From Porticoccus sp. W117 (GTDB lineage Bacteria; Pseudomonadota; Gammaproteobacteria; Pseudomonadales; Porticoccaceae): a stretch of DNA of 64,000 bases. The notes beneath the pieces are model-generated. The model saw only the letters and a list, made by a program, of their open reading frames with translations, did no database searches and was not told the origin of the DNA. The translations under genes and the position numbers were made by a program. The stretch spans positions 1 to 64,000 of the forward strand of contig NZ_JATAAF010000002.1 in assembly GCF_030341905.1 (NCBI RefSeq), read 5' to 3'. This document shows, piece by piece, positions 1 through 8,576 of this stretch (positions are counted from its first letter, which is position 1; each line of letters opens with the position of its first letter).

Positions 1-2
1 AA

Positions 3-170
3 GAGATTTACAGGCGCCGGCAGGAGACAGTTGAACGCAGCTTCGCTGATGCTAAACAACTACACGGTTATCGATATGCTCGCTACACCAGGCTTAATAG
101 AGTGGCTGGTCAGTGTCTGATGGCTGCAACTGCCCAAAACATCAAGAAAATTGCTCAGATGGCGGCCTGA
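3..170 (+). CDS. IS1182-family transposase, C-terminal fragment (runs off left edge)
   Basis: The window opens inside a reading frame that encodes about 55 residues and ends in TGA. It contains the motif RRQETVERSFADAK followed by LHGYRYAR and AQNIKKIAQ, the conserved C-terminal end of IS1182-type DDE transposases, where the ERSF glutamate belongs to the catalytic triad. The start lies outside the window, so I cannot tell whether the element is intact. No terminal inverted repeat was recognised between its stop and the HU gene. Family assignment is from remembered motif similarity. Confidence 0.8.
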   Translation, partial: EIYRRRQETVERSFADAKQLHGYRYARYTRLNRVAGQCLMAATAQNIKKIAQMAA

Positions 171-303
171 GCCTCTATTGAGCCCTCTCTACACTCCAAA
201 CCCCTTGCTTAGCCTCTGTAAATGCCCCAGTACGGTGTTTGCGAGGCTCAACCTAGATTCGAGAAACTCTCCGGCTTTTGGGTTAGCAATGCCCAGAAAC
301 AAC

Positions 304-329
304 AAACCCCAGCAAAAATGCTGGGGTTT
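304..329 (-). terminator. hairpin, likely terminator of the HU-like gene
   Basis: Perfect 10-bp inverted repeat (AAACCCCAGC / GCTGGGGTTT) with a 6-nt loop, about 60 nt beyond the stop codon of the leftward HU gene. Read leftward it is followed by a moderately T-rich run (TGTTGTTT). It probably ends HU transcription. Confidence 0.55.
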
Positions 330-341
330 GTCAGCGATCTG

Positions 342-364
342 AGGCGGCCAATGGCCGCCTTTTT
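342..364 (+). terminator. Rho-independent terminator downstream of transposase fragment
   Basis: GC-rich stem AGGCGGCC / GGCCGCCT with an AAT loop, followed by TTTT on the plus strand. The same stem plus T-run occurs again at 4223-4244, so it is a reused terminator cassette. It lies between convergent genes and could act on either strand. Confidence 0.65.
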
Positions 365-386
365 GGTCTTACATCTTACGAGATAA

Positions 387-809
387 TCAGTTCGCCATAT
401 CCTTGAGCTTTTTCAGGGCCAGGACTTTAACGGCGGTGCTGGCAGGGCGGGCGGCAAAAGTGGTTTCTTCACCGGTAAAGGGGTTGATGCCTTTGCGGGC
501 CTTGCGAGCAGGCTTCTTCACGGTTTTGATCTTCAGCAGGCCGGGCAGGGAAAACTCGCCCACAGCGCGCTTCTTGATGTGGCGTTCAATGACCACACCC
601 AATTCGTCCAATACGGCACCAACTTCTTTCTTGCTCAGGCCGGTGTTGTCAGCGATTTCGGTAAGGATCTGGGTTTTGGTGTAGCGGGCTTTAACGGCTG
701 TTACTTTGCGGGCGGGGGCTGCGGCTTTGGCGGGAGCCTTTTTGGCAGCGGCTTTTTTTGCTGGGGCTTTCTTGGCAGGTGCTTTCTTTGCGGGTTTTTT
801 GGCGGCCAT
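387..809 (-). CDS. HU-family DNA-binding protein with Lys/Ala/Pro-rich N-terminal tail
   Basis: A 140-residue nucleoid protein. Residues 1 to about 38 are a basic tail built from AKKAPAKKA-like repeats, resembling the tails of histone H1-like bacterial proteins. From about residue 40 a single HU/IHF fold follows ([20 protein letters not shown]...), with the DNA-inserting arm signature [18 protein letters not shown]. An ATG at 809 preceded by AAGGA fixes the start; the longer upstream reading frame has no family similarity. A good leftward promoter lies 90-120 bp upstream. It presumably bends and compacts DNA, with the tail adding nonspecific DNA affinity. HU proteins normally have about 90 residues, so the tail is the distinctive feature. 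Its neighbour aspS is divergent. Confidence 0.93.
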   Translation of the reverse strand: MAAKKPAKKAPAKKAPAKKAAAKKAPAKAAAPARKVTAVKARYTKTQILTEIADNTGLSKKEVGAVLDELGVVIERHIKKRAVGEFSLPGLLKIKTVKKPARKARKGINPFTGEETTFAARPASTAVKVLALKKLKDMAN

Positions 810-900
810 CTCACTATCCTTTATTTGTTGTTGGTGCTTATTGGGCGTTTTTTTAAGGGGCGGCACTGCGCAGCATAGATCGACGCTGCAGCCGAGCCTA

Positions 901-929
901 TATATAAAGCATCGCCAGGGCGCAGGCAA
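901..929 (-). promoter_or_regulatory. sigma70-type promoter of the HU-like gene
   Basis: On the minus strand TTGCCT (929-924) and TATATA (906-901) are separated by exactly 17 nt, close to the sigma70 consensus. Transcription would begin near 894, giving a leader of roughly 85 nt before the ATG at 809. Confidence 0.6.
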
Positions 930-1116
930 CCGGAAAACGCTTAAAAATAGGGGTTTTTGTCACTTTTTTGTGATCGCAAATGTTTTTGCTGGTCCTGCTT
1001 TTGGCAGCGGTGCATGTCATGGAGGGCTGGGGTATAATGCCCGGCTTTTTGCATGGCCAGCTGGCCTGCTCATTGCGACTTTAGACTTTTCATATAGAAC
1101 ACAGCGGGAATCGATT

Positions 1117-2892
1117 ATGCGCACCGGTTATTGTGGCGCCCTGAGCAAAACCAATATTGATGAAGTGGTCACCTTGTGTGGCTGGGTGGATCGTCGCCGT
1201 GACCACGGTGGAGTGATCTTTATTGACCTGCGGGATCGCGAAGGCGTGGCCCAGGTGGTATTCGACCCGGATTGCGGTGAGCATTTCACCACCGCTGAGC
1301 GCCTGCGCAGTGAGTACGTGATTCGTGTAACCGGCAAGGTGCGCGCCCGTGACGATGCGGCGGTAAACCCCAATATGAAAACCGGCGAGATCGAAATATT
1401 TGCCAGCGAGCTGACCATTCTCAACAGCTCTGAAACGCCTCCGTTTCCTTTGGACGAGCACCACAAAGTGGGTGAGGATGTGCGTCTGAAGTACCGCTAC
1501 CTGGATTTGCGTCGTCCGGAGATGCTGGGCAACCTCAAGTTCCGCTCTGACGTCACCACCGCCATCCGCAGCCACTTGGCCGACCGCGGTTTTATGGATG
1601 TGGAAACCCCCATGCTTACCCGCGCCACCCCCGAAGGTGCCCGTGATTACCTGGTGCCCAGCCGCACCCACGAGCATAAGTTCTTTGCCCTTCCGCAATC
1701 TCCTCAGCTGTTTAAGCAACTGTTGATGATGTCTGGTGTGGATCGCTATTACCAGATCGTCAAATGCTTCCGCGACGAAGACTTGCGCGCCGACCGCCAA
1801 CCGGAATTTACCCAGATCGATATGGAGTTCGCCTTCGTTGAGGAAGACGACATCATGGGGCTCAGCGAAGATATGGTTCGCAGCGTATTCCGCGATGTTA
1901 AAGGCATTGACCTGGGCGACTTCCCACGCATGCCCTACAGCGAGGCCATGGAAAAGTACGGCTCCGACAAGCCGGACCTGCGTATTCCCCTGGAATTGGT
2001 GGAAATCAAAGACCTGGTCAAAGACGTGGACTTCAAAGTGTTCTCTGGCCCGGCCAACGACCCCAAAGGTCGTGTGGCTGCTCTTAAGGTACCCAAGGGT
2101 GGCGAGCAGTTGGCCCGTAAAAAGGTGGATGCCTATGGCAAATTTGTCAGCACCTATGGCGCCAAGGGCCTGGCCTGGATCAAGGTCAACGATCGCAACG
2201 ACCTGGAAAACGGCTTACAGTCGCCCATCGTTAAACACTTGGGGGTAGAGAACTGCCAACCAATCCTTGAGCGCCTGGGTGCCGAGTCCGGCGATATTAT
2301 TTTCTTTGGTGCAGATAAAGCCAACATCGTGTCGGATGCACTGGGTGCCTTGCGCTGCAAGCTGGGTGAAGATCTGAATCTCTACATCAGTGAGTGGGCG
2401 CCCCTGTGGGTGGTGGACTTCCCCATGTTTGAAGAATTGGATGGTGGTGCCTTAACGCCACTGCACCACCCATTTACTCAAGCATCCTGTTCCCTGGAAG
2501 AGCTGAAAGCCAACCCGGCAGAAGCTCTGTCCCGTGCCTACGATATGGTGCTCAACGGCACTGAGCTGGGCGGCGGTTCCATTCGTATTTACGACCCGCA
2601 GATGCAGTCTGAAGTGTTGAGCATTCTGGGTATCAGCGAAGAGCAGGCCCGAGAGAAATTTGGCTTCCTGCTGGACGCCCTCAACTACGGCTGCCCACCC
2701 CACGGCGGTATCGCCTTTGGTCTCGACCGTTTGATTATGTTGATGGTGGGCGCTGATTCCATTCGCGATGTTATCGCCTTCCCGAAAACCCAGACTGCCC
2801 ACTGCGCCATGACCGACGCACCGGGCTTGGTAGAAAATGCGCAACTGCGAGAGCTGAATATTCGCCTTCGTGAGAAGGTGAGCGAAGCGTAG
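1117..2892 (+). CDS. aspS: aspartyl-tRNA synthetase
   Basis: A 591-residue class IIb synthetase that charges tRNA-Asp. Its length and N-terminus (MRTGYCGAL) match bacterial AspRS, so the ATG at 1117 was chosen over the long upstream extension. Visible are the OB-fold anticodon domain (residues 15-110), the motif 2 region [18 protein letters not shown], the GAD insertion ([15 protein letters not shown]) and motif 3 ([13 protein letters not shown]). Residue 30 is His in RRRDHGG. The non-discriminating Pseudomonas aeruginosa enzyme has His here, while the E. coli enzyme has Leu, so mischarging of tRNA-Asn for a GatCAB route is possible. The second specificity position is Ala rather than the Pseudomonas Gly, so this stays tentative. 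Confidence 0.97.
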   Translation: MRTGYCGALSKTNIDEVVTLCGWVDRRRDHGGVIFIDLRDREGVAQVVFDPDCGEHFTTAERLRSEYVIRVTGKVRARDDAAVNPNMKTGEIEIFASELTILNSSETPPFPLDEHHKVGEDVRLKYRYLDLRRPEMLGNLKFRSDVTTAIRSHLADRGFMDVETPMLTRATPEGARDYLVPSRTHEHKFFALPQSPQLFKQLLMMSGVDRYYQIVKCFRDEDLRADRQPEFTQIDMEFAFVEEDDIMGLSEDMVRSVFRDVKGIDLGDFPRMPYSEAMEKYGSDKPDLRIPLELVEIKDLVKDVDFKVFSGPANDPKGRVAALKVPKGGEQLARKKVDAYGKFVSTYGAKGLAWIKVNDRNDLENGLQSPIVKHLGVENCQPILERLGAESGDIIFFGADKANIVSDALGALRCKLGEDLNLYISEWAPLWVVDFPMFEELDGGALTPLHHPFTQASCSLEELKANPAEALSRAYDMVLNGTELGGGSIRIYDPQMQSEVLSILGISEEQAREKFGFLLDALNYGCPPHGGIAFGLDRLIMLMVGADSIRDVIAFPKTQTAHCAMTDAPGLVENAQLRELNIRLREKVSEA

Positions 2893-2897
2893 CTTCG

Positions 2898-3070
2898 CTG
2901 GTCGGACGTCGGATGCTAGACGTCTGAAGCTAAAACCAAGCATTCCGTCATACCCGCGAAAGCAGGTATCCAAGTTGAATAGCTTCGTAGGAAAATGGAT
3001 TCCCGCCTTCGCGGGAATGACGTTCACTCAAAGCGTCCGACGTCAGACTTCTGGCGTCCGACGTCAAAAC
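2898..3070. repeat. nested intergenic inverted repeat between aspS and yebC
   Basis: Two layers are visible. The outer layer is made of GACGTC-containing words (GTCGGACGTCGG..., GACGTCTGAAG) on the left and their complements on the right (CGTCCGACGTC twice). Inside sits an inverted repeat at 2946-3022 whose right end is ATTCCCGCCTTCGCGGGAATGACG-like and whose left end is its imperfect complement. The inner element resembles widespread extragenic palindromes. No gene is present. Confidence 0.75.
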
Positions 3071-3084
3071 CGGAGGTTTTGACA

Positions 3085-3831
3085 ATGGCAGGTCACAGTA
3101 AATGGGCCAATATCAAACACCGCAAGGCGGCTCAGGACGCCAAGCGGGGCAAGGTATTTACCAAAATTATTCGCGAGCTGGTGGTGGCCGCCAAAGCCGG
3201 TGGCCCCAACCCGGAAGATAATCCCAGCCTGCGCGCCTGTGTCGACAAGGCGCTGGGCGCCAATATGAAAAGAGACACCATCGACAAAGCCATCGCCCGC
3301 GGCGCTGGCACAGGCGACGGTGATGATTACGAAGCGGCAACCTACGAGGGTTACGGCGTCGGTGGCGTAGCGGTGTTGGTGGAATGCCTCACCGATAACC
3401 GCAATCGCACCGTGGCGGAAGTACGCCATGCGTTTAGTAAACGCGGTGGCAACTTGGGCACCGATGGCTCGGTGGCCTACCTGTTCTCCAAAATCGGCCA
3501 GCTCAGCTATGGCGAAGGTGCCGATGAAGACCAGATTATGGAAGTGGCCCTGGAAGCCGGTGCCGACGATGTGGTGAGCAATGACGATGGCTCCATCGAC
3601 GTGATCACCGCCTGGGAAGATTTTCTCTCTGTAAAAGACGCCATGGTCGCCGCCGGGTTAACCCCGGAGCATGCCGAAGTCACCATGCAGCCCTCTACCA
3701 GCGTTGAGCTGGATAAGTCCGGTGCCGAAAAGGTGATGGGCCTGGTGGATATGCTGGAAGATTTGGACGATGTCCAAAACGTCTATACCAATGCGGATAT
3801 TCCGGAATCGGTATTGGCGGAAATGGAGTAA
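3085..3831 (+). CDS. yebC: YebC/PmpR-family transcription/translation regulator
   Basis: A 248-residue protein with the diagnostic YebC start [23 protein letters not shown] and the interior [16 protein letters not shown]. The ATG at 3085 has a GGAGG box 7-8 nt upstream, and the earlier in-frame start lies inside the repeat. YebC-family proteins are known as transcription regulators (PmpR) and more recently as ribosome-associated factors for difficult peptide stretches. The classical yebC-ruvC-ruvA-ruvB order is only half kept: ruvC follows after one small gene, and ruvAB are not in the window. Confidence 0.95.
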   Translation: MAGHSKWANIKHRKAAQDAKRGKVFTKIIRELVVAAKAGGPNPEDNPSLRACVDKALGANMKRDTIDKAIARGAGTGDGDDYEAATYEGYGVGGVAVLVECLTDNRNRTVAEVRHAFSKRGGNLGTDGSVAYLFSKIGQLSYGEGADEDQIMEVALEAGADDVVSNDDGSIDVITAWEDFLSVKDAMVAAGLTPEHAEVTMQPSTSVELDKSGAEKVMGLVDMLEDLDDVQNVYTNADIPESVLAEME

Positions 3832-3894
3832 GAGCCTTGCTTGTCATGGCTAGTGTTGAAACATTTAACCAAAGACTTTTAAAAAGGTAACGAC

Positions 3895-4191
3895 ATGAAA
3901 ACCATCAAAAAAACTGCTGACTACACCATCTACCAGAAGCGTAACGAGCGCTACGCCGTAAAAGGCGCCGACAGTAAGTGGATCAATGGTGAAGAGAAAG
4001 CCAAAATCCTGCTGGCTGAAGAGCTGATCAAACTGTCTGCCGCCGCTCCTGCGGAAGAGCCAGTAGAAGAGGTGGCGGAAGAAGCTACCGAAGAAGCGGT
4101 TGCGGAAGAGCCGTCAGCGGAAGAAGAGTCATCAGCTGAAGAAGAGGCTCCTGCAGAGGAAGAGGCTGCTGAAGAAGAGCCAAAAGAGTAA
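3895..4191 (+). CDS. small protein with conserved basic N-terminus and acidic Glu/Ala tail
   Basis: A 98-residue protein I cannot assign a function. Residues 1-48 (MKTIKKTADYTIYQKRNERY...) look like a small folded module with aromatic and basic residues. Residues 49-98 are almost wholly Glu, Ala, Pro and Ser, a strongly acidic low-complexity tail. The ATG follows AAAAAGGTAACGAC, an acceptable ribosome-binding region. It sits between yebC and ruvC and is followed by a strong terminator, so it is probably expressed with yebC or alone. The coding repeat is in GAAGAG-type codons, so its length may vary between strains. An acidic partner for the basic-tailed HU protein 3 kb away is conceivable but unsupported. 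Confidence 0.75.
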   Translation: MKTIKKTADYTIYQKRNERYAVKGADSKWINGEEKAKILLAEELIKLSAAAPAEEPVEEVAEEATEEAVAEEPSAEEESSAEEEAPAEEEAAEEEPKE

Positions 4192-4222
4192 ATGTTGGAC
4201 GTTTGAGGTTCGACGTTTGACG

Positions 4223-4244
4223 AGGCGGCCAATGGCCGCCTTTT
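4223..4244 (+). terminator. Rho-independent terminator after the acidic small protein
   Basis: AGGCGGCC / GGCCGCCT stem with an AAT loop and TTTT, identical over 22 bp to the hairpin at 342-363. It is wrapped by inverted GACGTT-word repeats (about 4196-4222 and 4269-4299) related in style to those at 2898-3070. Confidence 0.7.
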
Positions 4245-4304
4245 CTATTTCCGGGGCTTGAGCTACTCTTCGTCCAACGTCAAACATCCAACGTCTAACC
4301 AAAA

Positions 4305-4826
4305 ATGACTCGAATTCTCGGTATCGACCCAGGTTCCCAACGCACCGGCTTCGGTGTGATTGATGTGGCGGGCTCTCGGGAAAGTTACGTCACCAGCGGC
4401 ATTATCAAACTGCCACCACAGGCCAGCCTGCCGGAGAAATTAAAAATCATCTACGCCGGTGTCAGCGAGATTATTGCCGAAACTTCACCGGATTTAATGG
4501 CTGTGGAAGAAGTGTTTTTTGCCAAGGATCCTCGCGCCGCCCTCAAACTGGGTCAGGCCCGTGGCAGCGCTATTGTGGCGGGTATGAATGCGGATATTCC
4601 TGTGGGTGAATACTCTGCCCGCACCGTGAAACAGGCGGTTGTGGGCAATGGAGCGGCCACCAAAGAGCAAGTGCAGGAAATGGTGGTGCGGCTGCTAAAA
4701 CTCTCCGCCACGCCGAAAGAAGATGCCGCTGATGCTTTAGCAGTGGCTCTGTGTCATGCACAGAGCAGTCGTACCCAGGCGAATTTAGCGGGGGTGAGTC
4801 GCTATGCAAGGGGGCGAAATAGGTGA
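4305..4826 (+). CDS. ruvC: Holliday junction resolvase RuvC
   Basis: A 173-residue RNase H-fold endonuclease that cleaves Holliday junctions. The acidic catalytic residues are in place: Asp8 in LGIDPG, Glu68 in AVEEVFF, and Asp140 and Asp143 in KEDAADALA. The DPR, KLGQARG and GNGAATKEQV segments are also typical. The ATG at 4305 follows immediately after a repeat, with no obvious Shine-Dalgarno sequence. RuvA and RuvB normally follow in gammaproteobacteria, but here dxs faces ruvC convergently, so ruvAB must be elsewhere if present. Confidence 0.96.
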   Translation: MTRILGIDPGSQRTGFGVIDVAGSRESYVTSGIIKLPPQASLPEKLKIIYAGVSEIIAETSPDLMAVEEVFFAKDPRAALKLGQARGSAIVAGMNADIPVGEYSARTVKQAVVGNGAATKEQVQEMVVRLLKLSATPKEDAADALAVALCHAQSSRTQANLAGVSRYARGRNR

Positions 4827-4920
4827 CAGGAAACAGGACGGGCTTCGCCCTTACAGGACGCGCTGCGCGCTACAGGAAAAACCCTGTCACCTGTATCCTG
4901 TAAGCGAAGCGTCCTGTAAC
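4823..4920. repeat. ACAGGA-word inverted repeat at the ruvC/dxs convergence
   Basis: Left part: GGTGACAGGA, AACAGGAC, TTACAGGAC and CTACAGGA units separated by mini-hairpins (GGGCTTCGCCC, GCGCGCTGCGCGC). Right part: complementary CCTGTCACC, TATCCTGTAA and GTCCTGTAACC. It overlaps the 3' end of dxs, whose last residues it encodes. It may serve as a bidirectional terminator. Confidence 0.65.
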
Positions 4921-6842
4921 CTTTGGCTTTTCCCATCTAACAACTGTAAACGTGCCTCAATCGCCCGCTCAATACCAGCTTTATCCAAACCCACTTGCGC
5001 CAGCTGTTCGCTATGGCTGGCGTGGTCGATATAGCTGTCTGGCAAGCCCAGATGCAAAACTGGCATCACCACTCCGGATTGAGCCAGATATTCGCTGACT
5101 GCCGCACCGGCACCGCCATGGATGCTGTTTTCTTCCAGGGTCACCAACAAGTCGTGATCCATAGCCAGTTGTTCTACAAGGGCTTCATCCAGTGGCTTCA
5201 CAAAACGCATATCCGCCACGGTGGCATTCAGTTTATCCGCTGCCTGCAAGCCGTGATGGAGCAGGGTGCCAAAGTTGAGGATGGCCACTTTGCGGCCCTG
5301 GCGTTTGATCTCGCCACGGCCAATGGGCAGAGCAGTCATTTGTTGCTGGATGGCAACACCGGGGCCAGTGCCCCGTGGGTAACGTACTGCGGCCGGGCCT
5401 TTGTGAACAAAGCCGGTATATAACAGTTGGCGGCACTGGTCTTCGTCAGAGGGGGCCATTACCAGCATATTGGGTACGCAGCGCAGGTAGCTGAGATCAA
5501 AACTGCCTGCATGAGTGGCGCCGTCTTCGCCCACCAGCCCGGCGCGATCGATGCCAAAAGTCACGTCCAGGTTTTGCAGGGCCACATCGTGAATCAGCTG
5601 GTCGTAGGCACGCTGCAAAAAACTGGAGTAAATGGCCACTACCGGCTTCTGTCCTTCGCAGGCCATTCCGGCGGCCAGAGTAACTGCGTGCTGCTCGGCG
5701 ATGGCGACATCGTGGTAACGCTCGGGGAAGCGTTTTGAAAATTCCACCATGCCTGAGCCTTCGCACATGGCCGGGGTAATGCCCACTAATTTGTCGTCCT
5801 GCTCGGCCATGTCGCAGAGCCAGTCGCCAAAAATATCCTGGTACTTTTTGTTCGCGGGTTTGCTTGGTTGTGCTTTGTTTTCAGTGGACTCCAGCGCAGG
5901 GGTGGGCTCAATTTTGCTGAGCGCGTGGTAACCCACCGGGTCATCCTCTGCTGGTGTAAAGCCTTGGCCCTTGCAGGTAATACAGTGCAGTAATACCGGC
6001 CCGGTAAGGTGTTGCAGGTTTTCAATGGTGTGGATCAGCTGCGGCAAATCGTGGCCATCGATGGGGCCAATATAGTTAAAACCCAGCTCTTCAAACAGGG
6101 TGCCGGGAGCCACCATGCCTTTCATGTGCTCTTCAGTGCGGCGCACAAAAGCGGCGGCTGAGGGAATGGCCTGCAAAACTTTTTTGCCGCCTTCGCGAAT
6201 GGTGTTGTAAAAGCGGCTGGCCCAGATTTTCGAGAAATAGGTAGCCAGCCCACCCACATTGTGGGAGATGGACATATTGTTGTCGTTGAGCACCACCAGC
6301 ATATCCGCGTCGGTGTGCGCAGCGTGGTTCAAGGCTTCGAACGCCATACCGGCGGTCATTGCACCATCGCCAATTACCGCCACGGTGCGGCGGCTTTCGC
6401 CCGCCATTTCAGCCCCAAGAGCCATGCCCAGGGCGGCACTGATCGAAGTACTTGAGTGGCCGACCCCAAAGGTGTCGTATTCACTTTCGCTGCGTTTGGG
6501 GAAGCCGGAGAGGCCGCCTTTGTGGCGAATGCCATCCATTTGCTCGCGGCGGCCAGTAAGAATTTTGTGGGGGTAGGTTTGGTGGCCCACATCCCAGACC
6601 AGGCGATCCACAGGGGTGTTGTAGGCGTAGTGCAGGGCAATGGTCAGTTCCACTACACCGAGGCCAGCGCCGAAATGCCCGCCAGTGCGGCCTACGGTAA
6701 ACAGCAGGTAGGCGCGCAGCTCGTCCGCCAGTTGCAACAGCTGCTCTTCGCTGAAATTGCGCAGCTGCGCCGGCTCACCAATGCTGTCCAGCAGCGGTGT
6801 GGTGGGGCGGGCCAGAGGTATGTCGGTAAATTTCTTTGCCAT
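4887..6842 (-). CDS. dxs: 1-deoxy-D-xylulose-5-phosphate synthase
   Basis: A 651-residue thiamine-diphosphate enzyme that condenses pyruvate and glyceraldehyde 3-phosphate, the first step of the MEP isoprenoid pathway. ispG, a later MEP enzyme, is also in the window. Visible are [14 protein letters not shown], the ThDP motif GDGAMTAG (about 158) with NDNNMSI (about 187), and the transketolase pyrimidine region [12 protein letters not shown]. The start is ATG at 6842 (MAKKFTDIP); the longer frame begins with TTG. The last roughly 14 residues (after LQLLDGKS) are translated from the ACAGGA repeat and are not family sequence. The usual xseB-ispA partners are absent upstream. Confidence 0.96.
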   Translation of the reverse strand: MAKKFTDIPLARPTTPLLDSIGEPAQLRNFSEEQLLQLADELRAYLLFTVGRTGGHFGAGLGVVELTIALHYAYNTPVDRLVWDVGHQTYPHKILTGRREQMDGIRHKGGLSGFPKRSESEYDTFGVGHSSTSISAALGMALGAEMAGESRRTVAVIGDGAMTAGMAFEALNHAAHTDADMLVVLNDNNMSISHNVGGLATYFSKIWASRFYNTIREGGKKVLQAIPSAAAFVRRTEEHMKGMVAPGTLFEELGFNYIGPIDGHDLPQLIHTIENLQHLTGPVLLHCITCKGQGFTPAEDDPVGYHALSKIEPTPALESTENKAQPSKPANKKYQDIFGDWLCDMAEQDDKLVGITPAMCEGSGMVEFSKRFPERYHDVAIAEQHAVTLAAGMACEGQKPVVAIYSSFLQRAYDQLIHDVALQNLDVTFGIDRAGLVGEDGATHAGSFDLSYLRCVPNMLVMAPSDEDQCRQLLYTGFVHKGPAAVRYPRGTGPGVAIQQQMTALPIGRGEIKRQGRKVAILNFGTLLHHGLQAADKLNATVADMRFVKPLDEALVEQLAMDHDLLVTLEENSIHGGAGAAVSEYLAQSGVVMPVLHLGLPDSYIDHASHSEQLAQVGLDKAGIERAIEARLQLLDGKSQRLQDASLTGYR

Positions 6843-6941
6843 TGCCAAGCCAAACGGAGCGCAGTTTTGGTAGGGCGGCAATATTACAACAATTTGACGG
6901 GGTTAGCCCCCGGAAGTTGTGGGGAAATGGTGGAGGTATAT

Positions 6942-7074
6942 GTCATTCTGAGTGGCGCTCTTTCAGCTCTGTCATTCTGAGGAGCCGGAGGCGACGTGAG
7001 AATCTCCTGATTTGAATTACGCGAAAGGCTGACCTTGTGAGATCCTCACGCGGCTGCGCCGCTCAGGATGACGG
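6942..7074. repeat. GTCATTCTGAG-type extragenic inverted repeat
   Basis: Plus-strand GTCATTCTGAG occurs twice (6942 and 6971), with GAGAATCTCC, and pairs with GAGATCCTCACG...CTCAGGATGAC at 7038-7072. The same family recurs at 11647, 41567, 52170, 52519, 54728 and 62287. It fills the space between dxs and the DUF3108 gene. Confidence 0.7.
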
Positions 7075-7082
7075 ATTCGGGG

Positions 7083-7799
7083 CTATTGCCCCGTATCCGT
7101 CATTTCCAGGTCGCGCAGATACAGGGAATACTCATCACCGTCGTTTTCCACCCGGTGGAATTTTACCAGCAGGTAGTTGTACTTAGGCGCCATCCAGAAG
7201 GTAGTCTGGCGTTTGTTGGGGTCTTTGACCCGTTCCAGCTTAACGGTATTGATTTCACCCATAGGGGTGTCAATTTTTTCCTCGCCCACTACCTGAAAGT
7301 AGTAATCCTTGATTTGCCCGCGGCGCACGATCTGATAGTGGAGTTCGTCTTTGCCCGCCATCAGGTCGAGGGATATTTGCAGTTGGTAGCCGAGCCAGTC
7401 CAGTTCTTGCCCGGTTAGTGCCAGCTCATTGGAGTCGCCTTTGTAAGTACTTGTGACCAGGTTGTTATCCCAGTCAAAGGCCGCAGTTTCTGTTCTCCCT
7501 GAACCGAGAATCTTGCGTTTCATCTGGTAGCTGGTTGGCTGAATACGGCCATCTTGCAGGCTGAATTCGCTGCTCTCTTTAATGCCGCCAAAAAACAGGT
7601 GTTTGGCGTGGCTGGTGATGCGGTATTGGCCGTTGCCCAGAGGTTCCAGAATGCGTTTGGCTTTGAGGTGCATGCCTTTGTATTTGGCACCGTAGTTGGC
7701 GGTAAAGGGCTCTAGCAAGGGAGGGGAGTTGGCGGCAGTGTCGCTATAGACCATGCCGCATAGCAACAGAAAAATTAACGCGGTAACGGCACGAAGCAT
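7083..7799 (-). CDS. DUF3108 domain-containing exported protein
   Basis: A 238-residue protein. A hydrophobic signal sequence (MLRAVTALIFLLLCGMVYS) leads into a beta-rich DUF3108-like domain with FTANYGAKYKG, ITSHAKHLFFGG, TPMGEINTVKLERV and FWMAPKYNYLLVKF. The ATG at 7799 has AAGGA 5 nt upstream; the longer frame would translate a palindromic repeat. The family is uncharacterised, periplasmic or outer-membrane associated, and common next to purN-purM in gammaproteobacteria. A repeat at 7825-7901 separates it from purN, so co-transcription is uncertain. Confidence 0.88.
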   Translation of the reverse strand: MLRAVTALIFLLLCGMVYSDTAANSPPLLEPFTANYGAKYKGMHLKAKRILEPLGNGQYRITSHAKHLFFGGIKESSEFSLQDGRIQPTSYQMKRKILGSGRTETAAFDWDNNLVTSTYKGDSNELALTGQELDWLGYQLQISLDLMAGKDELHYQIVRRGQIKDYYFQVVGEEKIDTPMGEINTVKLERVKDPNKRQTTFWMAPKYNYLLVKFHRVENDGDEYSLYLRDLEMTDTGQ

Positions 7800-7824
7800 A
7801 TTCCTTGTCCCCACTGATATTTTC

Positions 7825-7901
7825 GTAGGGTGGATTAGCGCAGCGTAATCCACCAGTAGTGTCAGAATATTGGTGGATTACGCTGCGCTAATCCACCCTA
7901 C
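7825..7901. repeat. GTAGGGTGGATTAGCG inverted repeat
   Basis: Perfect arms of about 30 bp (7825-7854 and 7872-7901) with a 17-nt loop. The arms contain GGATTAGCGCAGCGTAATCC, itself palindromic. Related copies lie at 49215-49246 (single arm) and 49816-49891 (paired). It would form a strong hairpin in RNA between purN and the DUF3108 gene. Confidence 0.85.
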
Positions 7902-7922
7902 ACAATCAGTTCCAACGTCGAA

Positions 7923-8576
7923 TTATACATTTGGTTGATAGGGGTAGCCGGTTTCTGGCAGGGGCTCACCATCCAGCAGAGCGCGGTTACCATCCATTTT
8001 CAGGCGGCCACTACACAGCCAGCTGGCGGCCAGAGGGTAAATCTGGTGTTCGTAGGCCAGTACCCGTTTAGCCAGGTCGTCGCTGCTGTCTCCGGCTTCA
8101 ATTGGCACTCTGGCTTGTAGCACCGGTGGCCCGCCATCCAGTTCTTCAGTGACAAAATGCACTGTGGCGCCGGCCTCGCTGTCGCCAGCGTCAATGGCCC
8201 GCTGGTGGGTGTGCAGACCGGGGTACTTGGGCAGCAGTGAGGGGTGGATATTGAGCATACGCCCCTGATAGCGGCGGATAAACTGCGCCGTCAGGATACG
8301 CATAAAGCCCGCCATAATAATGATGTCTGGTTGGTGGTGGTCTATGCACTCAGCCAAGGCATGGTCAAACGCCTCGCGGCTGTCGAACTCGGTATGATCA
8401 ACTACTTCTGCTGGGATTCCGGCGCGCTCGGCGCGCTCCAGGCCCAGCACGTTGGGGCGGTTGCTGATTACTGCCGCCACTTCGCCGCCCAGAGAACCAT
8501 CGCTGGCACTATCGATAAATGCCTGCAGGTTACTGCCGCTGCCGGAGATCAGTACAACGAGTTTGGGCAGGCTCAC
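7923..8576 (-). CDS. purN: phosphoribosylglycinamide formyltransferase (GAR transformylase)
   Basis: A 217-residue enzyme that transfers formyl from 10-formyl-THF to GAR, the third step of purine synthesis. The start is GTG at 8576, overlapping the purM stop in a GTGA junction, so translation is coupled. Motifs: [16 protein letters not shown] at the GAR-binding N-terminus, MAGFMRIL, the catalytic [16 protein letters not shown] (Asn and His), and [18 protein letters not shown] with the catalytic Asp. Length and gene order match other gammaproteobacteria. Confidence 0.97.
   Translation of the reverse strand: MSLPKLVVLISGSGSNLQAFIDSASDGSLGGEVAAVISNRPNVLGLERAERAGIPAEVVDHTEFDSREAFDHALAECIDHHQPDIIIMAGFMRILTAQFIRRYQGRMLNIHPSLLPKYPGLHTHQRAIDAGDSEAGATVHFVTEELDGGPPVLQARVPIEAGDSSDDLAKRVLAYEHQIYPLAASWLCSGRLKMDGNRALLDGEPLPETGYPYQPNV

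Noticed and set aside
151-342. 63-codon frame after the transposase fragment
   Set aside because: No ribosome site or motif; it runs through a terminator hairpin.
967-984. TCAC-N6-GTGA inverted repeat upstream of aspS as a CRP/Vfr site
   Set aside because: The half sites are in the wrong orientation for TGTGA-N6-TCACA, and the run of Ts makes chance likely.
1033-1038. TATAAT as the aspS -10 box
   Set aside because: A perfect hexamer, but no -35-like sequence at 16-18 nt and no extended -10; not strong enough to list as a promoter.
706-1116. N-terminal extension of the aspS frame
   Set aside because: It reads antisense through the HU tail and promoter; the family start is MRTGYCGAL at 1117.
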